Shown piece after piece: positions 17,683-25,147 of a stretch of 64,000 nucleotides of DNA. The notes under the pieces were generated by a model. That model saw only the letters and a list, made by a program, of their open reading frames with translations, searched no databases and was not told the DNA's origin. Within the stretch, counting starts at the first letter, position 1. Each line of letters starts with the position of its first letter. This stretch comes from Streptomyces sp. HD (GTDB lineage Bacteria; Actinomycetota; Actinomycetes; Streptomycetales; Streptomycetaceae), in NCBI RefSeq assembly GCF_028369295.1, contig NZ_JAQMYP010000008.1, positions 124,001 to 188,000 on the forward strand, in the 5' to 3' direction. Position numbers and translations under genes: made by a program.

Positions 17683-18351
17683 TTACGAGACAAGGCGGCT
17701 GTCGAACCCTGCCCGCACAAGTCGCTCGTAGGCGCCGTACACGACCGCCGGCACCTCCTGCTCGACGGCGAAGCCAAGCCTCGGGTACTCGATCACCCGT
17801 TGCAGATCGCCCACGAGCATGTCCACGACGAGCCGCTCGTCACCGATGGACCTGATGTACGCGTCCAACTCCAGCGGCTCGGAGGCACAGACGACCTCCA
17901 CCTCGGGCCACAACCGGCGGCAGGTCGCGTACGAGCGGCGCTCCATGTACGGCTTCGAGACCAGCAGCAGCGACTCGACCGCGATGCCGGCCTCGGCCAG
18001 CAGCTCGCGGGAGAACGTGATGTTCTGGCCGGTGTTGGCCGCCTTCGGCTCGACCAGGATCGCCTCGTCCGGCACCCCCAGGCTCAGGGCGTGCTCGCGG
18101 TAGTGCACGGCCTCGCCGCGCGGGAAGCGGGCAAGCGTAGTGGGGCTGTTGCCGCCGCTGAAGACCATGACCGGGAAAAGGCCCTCGCGGTACAGGTCTG
18201 CGGCCGTGGTGGCCACTCCCAGGTCGTGGCTGCCCAGTCCGATCGCCGCCGAGCAGGGCCGCTGTTCGTGGTCCATCTGGTGGTAGTTCCAGATCAGCGT
18301 CGCGTCGTGGAACTGCTCGTCGGTCATGGGACGCTGCTCGTAGTGCGGCAC
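17683..18351 (-). CDS. YdcF/DUF218 family protein
   Basis: The 222-residue protein has the DUF218 pattern: a GLGSHDLGVATTAADLY strand-turn, VMVFSGGNSP with a conserved GG, AILVEPKAANTGQNI and SLLLVSKPYMERRSYATCRRLWP. DUF218 proteins such as E. coli YdcF are Rossmann-like, bind S-adenosylmethionine in one case, and are of unsettled function; this one has no membrane anchor. I prefer GTG 18351, preceded by GGGAG, over GTG 18357, which abuts that sequence. It is convergent with the hypothetical gene and divergent from padR. Confidence 0.82.
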   Translation of the reverse strand: MPHYEQRPMTDEQFHDATLIWNYHQMDHEQRPCSAAIGLGSHDLGVATTAADLYREGLFPVMVFSGGNSPTTLARFPRGEAVHYREHALSLGVPDEAILVEPKAANTGQNITFSRELLAEAGIAVESLLLVSKPYMERRSYATCRRLWPEVEVVCASEPLELDAYIRSIGDERLVVDMLVGDLQRVIEYPRLGFAVEQEVPAVVYGAYERLVRAGFDSRLVS

Positions 18352-18520
18352 TGACACTCCCTGGCTGATCCCTGCCGGCCCTTTCGGATGCCCTCGATGC
18401 TGCGCGGCCGGTGGCTCGGCCCGTGCTGCCGGGCCACCTGTGCCGCCTGGCCGAGGACGAGCAGCCCATCATTCCGGGTCGCCGTATCGAACGCGGCGAG
18501 TGGCGTCTGCCCCGTCGGCT

Positions 18521-18531
18521 ACCGTCCCCCC
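18521..18531 (+). promoter_or_regulatory. -10 box of a leaderless padR transcript
   Basis: TACCGT at 18521-18526 ends 5 bases before the ATG at 18532 and there is no Shine-Dalgarno sequence. This spacing places transcription start at or next to the ATG, as for leaderless Streptomyces mRNAs. Confidence 0.5.
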
Positions 18532-19065
18532 ATGGCTGACGTGCGGTTGACGACCTCCTCCTATCTCGTGCTCGGGATCATCGACAAGCTGGGCGAGGCG
18601 AGTGCGTACGACGTGAAGGTGGAGGCGGCTCGGACGGTGGCGCCCTTCTGGTCGGTGCCGCACGCGCAGGTGTACGCGCAGTGCGACCGGCTGCTGGACG
18701 GGGGGCTGTTGGCGCAGGTGCGGCGGGAGAGCGGGCGTAATCGGAGAGTGCTGGCGCTCACGGAGCGGGGGCGGGACGCCCTGCACGAGTGGCTCAGCGA
18801 CCCGGCGTTCGTGCCGGTGGAGGCCAGGGAGCGCGGCATCCTCAAGCTGTGGTTCGGGGGGCGGCCGGAGGTGCTGGCCCCGGTGCAGGTGGACGAGCAC
18901 CGGCAGACGCTGCGGTCGTACGAGGAACTCGCCGAGGAGGTCGGGGAGTTGCTGACGTCCGGGCAGCGCGAGGCGCTGGAGTTCGGGATCCGTTACGAGC
19001 GGATGATGGTCGATTTCTGGGACTGGGTGCGGCACCGGGAGGAACGCACGACCACCGATTCCTGA
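18532..19065 (+). CDS. PadR family transcriptional regulator
   Basis: The 177-residue protein has a PadR winged HTH at residues 8-80 (SSYLVLGIIDKLGEASAYDVK, then VYAQCDRLLDGGLLAQVRRESGRNRRVLALTERG) and a C-terminal Vir_AsnC helical dimerisation part (EHRQTLRSYEELAEEVGE). PadR proteins are usually repressors relieved by a small aromatic or drug-like ligand. It appears to be leaderless from ATG 18532. A 27-bp repeat array starts in its last codons. It may control the downstream membrane protein gene, whose promoter has a strong palindrome, but PadR operators usually differ from that sequence. Confidence 0.88.
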   Translation: MADVRLTTSSYLVLGIIDKLGEASAYDVKVEAARTVAPFWSVPHAQVYAQCDRLLDGGLLAQVRRESGRNRRVLALTERGRDALHEWLSDPAFVPVEARERGILKLWFGGRPEVLAPVQVDEHRQTLRSYEELAEEVGELLTSGQREALEFGIRYERMMVDFWDWVRHREERTTTDS

Positions 19066-19195
19066 CGACCCCCGACCAGACCGCTTCCCTGACGACCCCC
19101 GACAAGACCGCTTCCCTGACGATCCCCGACCACACCGGTTCCCGACCACGACCGCACCGATTCCCGACCACACAGATTCCTGACGAATCCCGACC
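19063..19195 (+). repeat. 27-bp tandem repeats at the 3' end of padR
   Basis: Three units starting TGACGAYCCCCGACMASACCG begin at 19063, 19090 and 19117, followed by decayed copies to about 19195. The first unit's TGA is the padR stop codon (19063-19065). Because 27 is a multiple of three, stops recur in one frame. Confidence 0.85.
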
Positions 19196-19206
19196 GCGAT
19201 GAACCG

Positions 19207-19235
19207 TTGACCTCTGCGGCGACCCTCTCTACCGT
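19207..19235 (+). promoter_or_regulatory. Sigma-70-type promoter of the DUF2306-like gene
   Basis: TTGACC at 19207-19212 and TACCGT at 19230-19235 are 17 bp apart, matching the HrdB-type promoter pattern. The palindrome at 19238-19260 lies at the expected transcription start. Confidence 0.55.
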
Positions 19236-19237
19236 CT

Positions 19238-19260
19238 CGATAGTCCAGTCTGGACTATCG
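19238..19260. promoter_or_regulatory. Perfect 23-bp palindromic operator
   Basis: CGATAGTCCAG at 19238-19248 and its exact complement CTGGACTATCG at 19250-19260 flank a single T. It covers the start-point region of the promoter at 19207-19235 and lies 35 bp before the GTG. Size and form suit a TetR-family repressor; no TetR gene adjoins. Confidence 0.8.
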
Positions 19261-19295
19261 GTCGGCCGTGCAGCGGCCAGGAGCAGGAGGTCGCC

Positions 19296-20495
19296 GTGCG
19301 TCGTCCGACGAGCAGCGCCTGGCGCCGTGGCGCGGCGATCGCGGTGACCGTGATGTGCGTCGCCTACGCGCCGGTCGCGATGACCGAGCTGTGGCCGTAC
19401 GCCAGCCCGGGCGCCCCGGCGTTCGGCGAGTGGCTGCTGGCCCGCACCGTCTCGCCGCGCTATGTCGCCGACGCCCTGGCCACCCGCGTCGAGCCCTACC
19501 GGAACAGCCTGCTGCCGATGATCGTGCACTCGGTGCTCGGCGGGCTGCTCATGCTGCTCGGCCCCGCGCAGCTGCTGACGGCGGCGCGGCGGCGTACGCG
19601 GCTGCATCGCGTGCTCGGTGTGGTCTTCGCCGTCACCGTGTACGCCTCGATGGCGGGCGCCGGACTCTATCTCGCCCGTACCGCTCCCGAGGACGCCTTC
19701 AGCGGGGCGGCCTTCTGGATCGTGCTCGCCACGATCCTGGTCGGCACCGTGCTGAGCGTGACCTTCGGAATCCTCGCCGCCGTCGGCGGGTTCCCGGACC
19801 TGCACCAGCGGTGGATGCTGCTCTGCTACGGCTTTCTGCTGACCGCGCCCCTGCTGCGCCTGGAGTGGGGCGGGCTGCCGTTGCTGCTGCCGGGGCTGTC
19901 CATGGCCGAGATCAACCAGGTGGCGATCATGCACCTGGGGTCGGTGGTGGCGTTCGGCGCGCTCATCGCCTCGCGCACCCTCGACCGGCGTACGGCGGTC
20001 GACGGGGTGTCCGGGTCCTGGGCGCCGCTGCCGGTGCTGGCCGCGGCCCACCTCGCCGGCGCCGCCGCACTGGCCTGGATCGTGCGTTCGTACCTGGACT
20101 TCGGGCCGGTGGGGCGGCGACTGCTGGTGGCCTACCTGGTGCCGTACGCCGTCACCTACGCCGTCATGGCCGTCGGCGCCCGGCGTGCGGGACGGCAGGG
20201 CCGCACCTGGGCCCGGGAGGAGTGGCGGCTGCATCTGACGGCACTGTGCCTGGCCCCGGTGCTGTCGGTCGGAGCGGTCCCGGTCTTCGAGCGCACTCTT
20301 CACCTCGACCACCACACGGCACTGTCCGCCGGCCTCGCCATCGGCTGCGGCATCCTCGCCACCGCGGCGACATCAGTGGTGAGCCTGCGCGTCATGTACG
20401 CCCGTGAGCTGCGCAAACGGACCGCCTCAGCCCCTGCTGTCGCCCCGCCGTCCCCTGTCTCTTCCGTCTCTTCCGTCTCCTCCCCTGTCCAGTGA
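19296..20495 (+). CDS. DUF2306-like multi-pass membrane protein
   Basis: The 399-residue protein has about nine hydrophobic helices. The first half matches the DUF2306 style: a long extracytoplasmic loop after helix 1, then HSVLGGLLMLLGPAQLL, RRRTRLHRVLGVVFAVTVYAS and a FPDLHQRWMLLCYGFL segment. His residues at helix ends (HSV, LHR, LHQRW) could hold a metal or heme. The second half repeats a membrane pattern without a recognised domain. GTG 19296 has an ideal AGGAGG at 19285-19290. Its stop overlaps a possible GTG of the next gene, so the two are likely co-transcribed. The biochemical role is unknown. Confidence 0.78.
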   Translation: MRRPTSSAWRRGAAIAVTVMCVAYAPVAMTELWPYASPGAPAFGEWLLARTVSPRYVADALATRVEPYRNSLLPMIVHSVLGGLLMLLGPAQLLTAARRRTRLHRVLGVVFAVTVYASMAGAGLYLARTAPEDAFSGAAFWIVLATILVGTVLSVTFGILAAVGGFPDLHQRWMLLCYGFLLTAPLLRLEWGGLPLLLPGLSMAEINQVAIMHLGSVVAFGALIASRTLDRRTAVDGVSGSWAPLPVLAAAHLAGAAALAWIVRSYLDFGPVGRRLLVAYLVPYAVTYAVMAVGARRAGRQGRTWAREEWRLHLTALCLAPVLSVGAVPVFERTLHLDHHTALSAGLAIGCGILATAATSVVSLRVMYARELRKRTASAPAVAPPSPVSSVSSVSSPVQ

Positions 20496-20518
20496 CCTCG
20501 GCCGCGAACGGAGACCTC

Positions 20519-21511
20519 ATGACCCGGGCATTCGACGCCCCCACTCGCACAGCCTCTGGCGGGCGCCCGTTGACCGCGGGCGTGGCCATGCTGGCCACCG
20601 CGGTGGCGGTGACCGGTCTGCTCGTCGGCGGGCTCCTGACGGCCGTCGGTCTCACCGGCCATGTCTTCGGCCCCTGGCCGTCACCCGAGTCGCTGAACCC
20701 GGGCCTGGTCGGCGCCGCCATGCTGGGCACCTCGCCGGGCCTGTTCGCCGTCGGCAGGGCCAAGCACTGGGAGGAGGCGCGCACGCTGCTCCATCCCTTG
20801 GCGGTGGTCCTCCTCGGACTGTTCACCGTGACCCTGCTGAACGCCCGCCATCTGTACGTCGCCGAGGGCGGACCCGTCCTCTCCGTACTGTTCAGCCTGG
20901 GCTGGATCTTCGTGCTGGGGCTGCTGTGCGTATGGGCGGTGATCGCGCTGTCGCTTCAACACCTCGTGCGCGCCGAGCCGTTCACCGCATCCACCGAGCC
21001 CGAGCCCGCGTCCGCGTGCGTTCCCGCATCCGCCGGGCCCAAGCCCACGCCCGCGGCCATTCCCGAGCCCTCGTCCATTCCCGAGCCCGCGTCCATTCCC
21101 GAGCCCTCGTCCGCGCCCCTGCCCGGCTGGTCCAAACCGCCCCTGGCCGTCCTCGGCTCCTCCTGGCTGGGCATCGGTACCGGCCTGCTGATCCGCCCGG
21201 ACTTCTGGGCCGACTTCGTCCCCTGGCACACCGGCCGCCTCGACGCGCAGGCACTCGGCGTATGGGCCCTCGCGCTCGGCGTCGGCGTCCTCGGCGCGCT
21301 CGCCGAGGACGACCTGACCCGAACCCGCCCGGCCCTGCTCGCCCTGCCCGGCACCGCGGCCGCGATGACCGTCGTGCTCGCCTGCCGCGCCGCCCACGTC
21401 GAGTGGAGCTCCGGCCCGGCGCTCAGCCTCATCGCCATGGTGGCGGGCCTGCTGTGCGCGGGCGCCGGTGGACGGGTCCTGCTGACGAGGTTCCCGGCAC
21501 CGCACAACTGA
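20519..21511 (+). CDS. Hypothetical membrane protein with Pro-rich loop
   Basis: The 330-residue protein has three or four transmembrane helices in each half, separated by a Pro/Glu/Ser-rich loop with three IPEP(S/A)S repeats from an 18-bp DNA repeat (about 21059-21112). I favour ATG 20519, which has CGGAGA 5 bases upstream. A GTG at 20492, overlapping the previous stop as GTGA, is possible. No family motif is recognisable. Co-transcription with the DUF2306-like gene suggests a joint membrane function under the 19238-19260 operator. Confidence 0.7.
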   Translation: MTRAFDAPTRTASGGRPLTAGVAMLATAVAVTGLLVGGLLTAVGLTGHVFGPWPSPESLNPGLVGAAMLGTSPGLFAVGRAKHWEEARTLLHPLAVVLLGLFTVTLLNARHLYVAEGGPVLSVLFSLGWIFVLGLLCVWAVIALSLQHLVRAEPFTASTEPEPASACVPASAGPKPTPAAIPEPSSIPEPASIPEPSSAPLPGWSKPPLAVLGSSWLGIGTGLLIRPDFWADFVPWHTGRLDAQALGVWALALGVGVLGALAEDDLTRTRPALLALPGTAAAMTVVLACRAAHVEWSSGPALSLIAMVAGLLCAGAGGRVLLTRFPAPHN

Positions 21512-21539
21512 CGGGGCGGAAGCGGCAGTTCGAAGCGGG

Positions 21540-22235
21540 TCAGGCCAGTTTCTTGAGCATCTCGGCCGCGGCCGGTCCGGCGGAGGCGGGGTTCTGCCCG
21601 GTGATCAGGTTGCGGTCGACCACCACGTGCGGGGCCCACGCCTCACCCTCGTCGTAGTCCGCGCCGATCTCGACCAGCCGGTCCTGCAGCAGCCACTTGG
21701 CGCCCGCCGCGAAGCCCGCCTGGGTCTCCTCGGCGTTGCTGAAGCCGGTGAGCCGGTAACCGGCGAAGGCGTTGCCGCCGTCGGCCAGGGTGGCGGCCAG
21801 CAGCGCGGCCGGGGCGTGGCAGACCACGCCGAGCGGCCGCCCGGAGGCGAGGGCGTCGACGAGGAGCTTGCCGGACGTGGCGTCCACGGCCAGGTCCTCC
21901 ATCGGGCCATGGCCACCGGGGTAGTAGACGGCCGCGTAGTCGGCGAGGTCGATGTCCTCCAGGCTGATGGGCCGCTGGAACTCGGCGATCGAGGCGACGG
22001 CGTCCGCCATCCTCTTCGCGCCCTCCTCACCGCCGTTGAACTGCGGCGCCAGACTGCCCTGGTCCAGCGGCGGTACGACACCGCCCGGCGTCGCGACGAC
22101 GACCTCGTGGCCGGCCGCCGTGAACGCCTCGTACGGGACGACGGCCTCCTCGGCCCAGAAGCCGGTCGGGTGCTTGGTGCCGTCGGCCAGGGTCCAGTGG
22201 TCGGCGCCGGTCAGCACGAAAAGGATCTTCGACAT
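21540..22235 (-). CDS. DJ-1/PfpI family protein (Hsp31-like glutamine-amidotransferase fold)
   Basis: The 231-residue protein has the nucleophile elbow GVVCHAPAALL with Cys139 and the acidic partner region YYPGGHGPMEDL. This places it in the class I glutamine amidotransferase-like DJ-1/ThiJ/PfpI superfamily, closest in length and N-terminus (VLTGADHWTLADGTKHPTGFWAEE) to Hsp31/HchA-type glyoxalase III or chaperones. It is likely cytoplasmic and acts on methylglyoxal or stress-damaged proteins. It is divergent from a LysR gene, with palindromic sites between them, which suggests LysR control. The ATG at 22235 is clear. Confidence 0.9.
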   Translation of the reverse strand: MSKILFVLTGADHWTLADGTKHPTGFWAEEAVVPYEAFTAAGHEVVVATPGGVVPPLDQGSLAPQFNGGEEGAKRMADAVASIAEFQRPISLEDIDLADYAAVYYPGGHGPMEDLAVDATSGKLLVDALASGRPLGVVCHAPAALLAATLADGGNAFAGYRLTGFSNAEETQAGFAAGAKWLLQDRLVEIGADYDEGEAWAPHVVVDRNLITGQNPASAGPAAAEMLKKLA

Positions 22236-22386
22236 GGTGGGGGTCTCCTAGAGAAAGCAGGGGTTGGTCGGGCGGCGCCCCGCAGAAACGGCGCCAGATT
22301 TCCGTACCGGTCGTGGAATCGGATGGAACGGCCGTGCTCCCGCTCTCGAACCTAGTGCCGGTGGCGCAGCCACGCCAATGAAGCCC

Positions 22387-22412
22387 CCGATACCAGGTAT
22401 CGGTGAACCGAT
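22387..22412. promoter_or_regulatory. Overlapping palindromes between pfpI-like and lysR genes
   Basis: CCGATACC at 22387-22394 and GGTATCGG at 22396-22403 form a perfect 17-bp dyad around one A. ATCGGT at 22399-22404 and ACCGAT at 22407-22412 form a second one. CCGAT or its complement thus occurs three times at regular spacing, a good LysR operator candidate in a divergent promoter. Confidence 0.7.
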
Positions 22413-22460
22413 GCCCCCGTCGTGGGCGGTCGGCGCACACAGGCCGCCCCGCGCACCTCG

Positions 22461-22466
22461 TAGGCT
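22461..22466 (+). promoter_or_regulatory. -10 box of leaderless lysR
   Basis: TAGGCT at 22461-22466 ends 7 bases before the GTG at 22474, with no Shine-Dalgarno between, which places the transcription start at the start codon. Confidence 0.5.
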
Positions 22467-22473
22467 CGAAGCC

Positions 22474-23382
22474 GTGAGCGATCAGGACACCCATGGGTTC
22501 GGACCAGTCGACCTGAACCTGCTGCGCACCTTCCTCGCCGTGCACCGCCTGGGCTCCTTCACCGCCGCCGCGCGTCGGCTGAGCCTGTCGCAGTCCACCG
22601 TCACCACACAGATCCGGGCGCTGGAGAAGCGTCTGGGCCGCGAACTGTTCGAGCGCCGGGCGCACGGCGTCGCGCCGCTGCCCCCTGCGGACGAACTCGC
22701 CACGCAGCTGTCGGCGCCCCTCGACCGGTTGGCCGCCATCACCGGCGAGGAGCCGAGCGACACGGTGGCGCCGGTGTATCTGGCGGGGCCCGCGGAGTTC
22801 CTGAGCGAGGTCGGCCTCAAGGTGCTGGCCCCGCTGGTCGAGCAGGGCGTCCGGCTGCGGGTGGCCGTGGGACTGACCGAACCGCTGCTGGAGGAGCTGC
22901 GGGCCGGGCGCCACGACCTCGTCGTCGCCACCCGGCGGCCGCGTGGCCGGACGCTGCACGCGGAGCTCCTCGGGGACGAGGAGTTCGTCCTGGTCGCCGC
23001 ACCTGTGTGGGCCGAACGGCTCAAGGGGCAGGAACTGCACACCACGCTGGAGGGCCTCCCGCTGATCACCTACGCCGAGGACCTGCCCATCGTCCGCCGC
23101 TACTGGCGCCATGTCTTCGACCGCCGACTGCACGCCGAGGCCGCGATCACCTTCCCCGACCTGCGCGGTGTCCTCACGGCGGTGCTCGCGGGGGCCGGCT
23201 GGAGCGTCCTGCCCAGCTATCTGTGCCGCACCGCCCTCGCCTCCGGCGCGCTCCGGCTGCTGCACCGGCCCGAGGACCCGCCGATCAACCCCTCCTTCCT
23301 CGTCCAGCGCCCGGGCAGCTCCCTCAACCCGCACGTGACGATCGTCCGTGAGCGTCTGCTGGCCGCCGCGAAGAACTGGTGA
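22474..23382 (+). CDS. LysR family transcriptional regulator
   Basis: The 302-residue protein has a LysR HTH at residues 10-68 (VDLNLLRTFLAVHRLGSFTAAARRLSLSQSTVTTQI, then LEKRLGRELFER) and a periplasmic-binding-like effector domain at about 95-298. The GTG at 22474 gives the family's normal N-terminus. It is divergent from the DJ-1/PfpI gene and the palindromes between them fit the classic LysR arrangement, in which the regulator represses itself and activates its neighbour in response to a co-inducer. The inducer may be an electrophile if the PfpI protein is a glyoxalase; that is inference. Confidence 0.92.
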   Translation: MSDQDTHGFGPVDLNLLRTFLAVHRLGSFTAAARRLSLSQSTVTTQIRALEKRLGRELFERRAHGVAPLPPADELATQLSAPLDRLAAITGEEPSDTVAPVYLAGPAEFLSEVGLKVLAPLVEQGVRLRVAVGLTEPLLEELRAGRHDLVVATRRPRGRTLHAELLGDEEFVLVAAPVWAERLKGQELHTTLEGLPLITYAEDLPIVRRYWRHVFDRRLHAEAAITFPDLRGVLTAVLAGAGWSVLPSYLCRTALASGALRLLHRPEDPPINPSFLVQRPGSSLNPHVTIVRERLLAAAKNW

Positions 23383-23442
23383 GCCGGCCCGCCTCGGGTT
23401 CCGCGCCGAGACGCGGGGCGGCACGGGGCGCCCGCCACGGAG

Positions 23443-24069
23443 TCAGTCGGTGATGACCGGGCTGCGGTGGATCCACTCGCCGCCGTGCGCCGCCCGGTGC
23501 ATGAAGGCGGCGACGTCCGCCCGGCTGATCGACGGGTTGCCCTTCATCGGCAGCCGGTCGTCCGCGAGGAAGGCGCCATTGGCGGGGCCGTGCGTCAGCT
23601 TGGTCGGCAGGACCACGGTCCAGTCCAGCCCGCTGACGCGGATGCGCTCGTCCGCGATCGCCTTGTCGGCGTAGAGCGACCGGAGCAGGGTGCTGTAGAT
23701 CAGCTTCTGGGCGGTGCTGGACCACTCGAAGGTGTGCCCGACACCGAACGACGACAGCCACACGAGGCGCGATACGCCGGTGTCGCGCGCCGCACCGATC
23801 ACCGCCTCCGAGGCTCGTGTGAAGAGGCCGTCGGCACGGATCGAGTTGCCCCGGCCCAGCGCGGAGACGATCACGTCGTGTCCGGCAGCGGCGGCGGAGA
23901 CGTCGCGGGGCGAGGTGGCGTCACCGGTGACGGCCGTGACCCGGTCGGCGAGGTCGCCCAGACCGGCCGGATTGCGTACCAGGGCCGTGACGGAGTCACC
24001 GGATCGCACGGCCAGGTCGACGAGGTGGCGACCGGTGGGACCGGTCGCGCCGAGGACGAGGAGTTTCAT
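23443..24069 (-). CDS. NmrA-like NAD(P)-binding protein
   Basis: The 208-residue atypical short-chain dehydrogenase begins MKLLVLGATGPTGRHLV, an intact GxxGxxG dinucleotide motif at residues 7-13. It has VIVSALGRGNS and LVWLSSFGVGH in the usual positions, and YxxxK is not in the classic spacing, as in NmrA or flavin-reductase-like members. It may act as a quinone or flavin reductase or as a redox sensor. ATG 24069 is the proper start; upstream codons are noise. Two operator copies lie just upstream, shared with the TetR gene upstream on the same strand, which likely represses it. Confidence 0.87.
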   Translation of the reverse strand: MKLLVLGATGPTGRHLVDLAVRSGDSVTALVRNPAGLGDLADRVTAVTGDATSPRDVSAAAAGHDVIVSALGRGNSIRADGLFTRASEAVIGAARDTGVSRLVWLSSFGVGHTFEWSSTAQKLIYSTLLRSLYADKAIADERIRVSGLDWTVVLPTKLTHGPANGAFLADDRLPMKGNPSISRADVAAFMHRAAHGGEWIHRSPVITD

Positions 24070-24118
24070 GGCGGGGACCTCCGAAACGGGGTGGGGTGGG
24101 GGGGCGAGCAAGCTAAAC

Positions 24119-24162
24119 GGACAACTGTCCATTACGAGAGCAACGTAACGGACAGCTGTCCG
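24119..24162. promoter_or_regulatory. Two TetR operators before the NmrA-like gene
   Basis: GGACAACTGTCC at 24119-24130 and the perfect palindrome CGGACAGCTGTCCG at 24149-24162 share the form GGACANNTGTCC. A matching site lies upstream of the tetR gene at 24887-24900. Confidence 0.8.
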
Positions 24163-24264
24163 CTTAGCAACCGCCCCAGCCCTGTAGGGCCCGGGCAACC
24201 GCCCCGGCCCTGAAGGGCCCGACTCACAAGGGCCGGCCGTCGGGCCCCGGCCCGGAAGGCCCCG

Positions 24265-24846
24265 TCACGCCCGCCCGGGAGCCCCCGCACGCAAGCCGTC
24301 CATGACGATGTCCAACAACCTGGTCGACTGCGTCCGCCAGTCCCCCTCGGGGTCGATCTGCCAGATGCCGGCGATGGCGAGGATGAAGTCGTCGGCGGTG
24401 ACGCCGGGCCGGATGGTGCCGGCCTCGTGGTTGGCGTCCAGCAGGGTTCCGATCGCGGCGACGACCAGCGAATAGCCCGGCCGTGCCGGACCACCCGTCG
24501 CACTCGTCGCCTGCCGCAGGGCTTCGGCAAGACCGGACTTGGCCATGGCGAAGTACGCGAGGCCGTCCATCCACTCGCGCAGCGCCCGATCGGGCTCCCG
24601 CGTCCGCACCAATTCCTCGGCGCTGTCGGTGAGTTGCCGCACCTCATGTCGATGAACCTCAAGGACGAGCGCCTCACGGTTGGGGAAGTTGCGATAGAAC
24701 GTGCCCTGCCCGACCCCGGCCTTCTTGGCGATCACGCTCAACGGAACGTCCGGGGAGTGCGACAACTCGGCCAGCGCGACCTCCAGAATGCGCTCGCGAT
24801 TGCGCTGCGCGTCCGAGCGCTGAGGGGCGTCACTCCTGGATCCCAC
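24265..24846 (-). CDS. TetR family transcriptional regulator
   Basis: The 193-residue protein has a TetR_N HTH at about 12-58 (RERILEVALAELSHSPDVPLSVIAKKAGVGQGTFYRNFPNREALVLEV) and a C-terminal ligand domain with conserved-looking DDFILAIAGIWQID, like TetR_C_11/SbtR types. I chose GTG 24846, which follows GGGGGAGGAG by the right distance, over GTG 24852 or 24876. Sites of the form GGAC-N4-GTCC lie before this gene and before the NmrA-like gene, so it probably represses both. The inducer is unknown. Confidence 0.9.
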   Translation of the reverse strand: MGSRSDAPQRSDAQRNRERILEVALAELSHSPDVPLSVIAKKAGVGQGTFYRNFPNREALVLEVHRHEVRQLTDSAEELVRTREPDRALREWMDGLAYFAMAKSGLAEALRQATSATGGPARPGYSLVVAAIGTLLDANHEAGTIRPGVTADDFILAIAGIWQIDPEGDWRTQSTRLLDIVMDGLRAGAPGRA

Positions 24847-25147
24847 CGGCACTCCTCCCCCATTCCGCCTAGGCACTCTCCAGTACCGGACTACTGTCCG
24901 CTTGAGTCCACCATAGCGACGATCCCGAGCGTTCGGCCGTCACGCCCTGGTCGCACGACAGCCGTAACCTGCGGCAGACTCAGCGCCCCGCCGGCCAGTC
25001 GGCCAGTCGGCCAGTCGGACCATGCGCCAGGGGCCGTCCTCGCAGCGGGCGCGGATCGTCACCGCGTTTCCGCTGCGGCCGGTCCGCACCGTCACCTTGC
25101 GCCTGCCACTCGGGAACGGTCCGTGTGCCCTTCCCGCCCCCCGGAGT
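24847..25147. other. Gap between tetR and lacI genes
   Basis: About 300 bases hold the tetR operator (24887-24900) and three copies of an 8-bp repeat CGGCCAGT at 24992-25015. A 75-codon minus-strand frame at 24940-25167 runs through it and overlaps the lacI 3' end; I do not accept it as a gene. Confidence 0.55.
24887..24900. promoter_or_regulatory. TetR operator upstream of tetR
   Basis: CGGACTACTGTCCG differs by two bases from the perfect palindrome at 24149-24162. It lies about 40 bp before the chosen tetR start, consistent with autoregulation. Confidence 0.7.
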
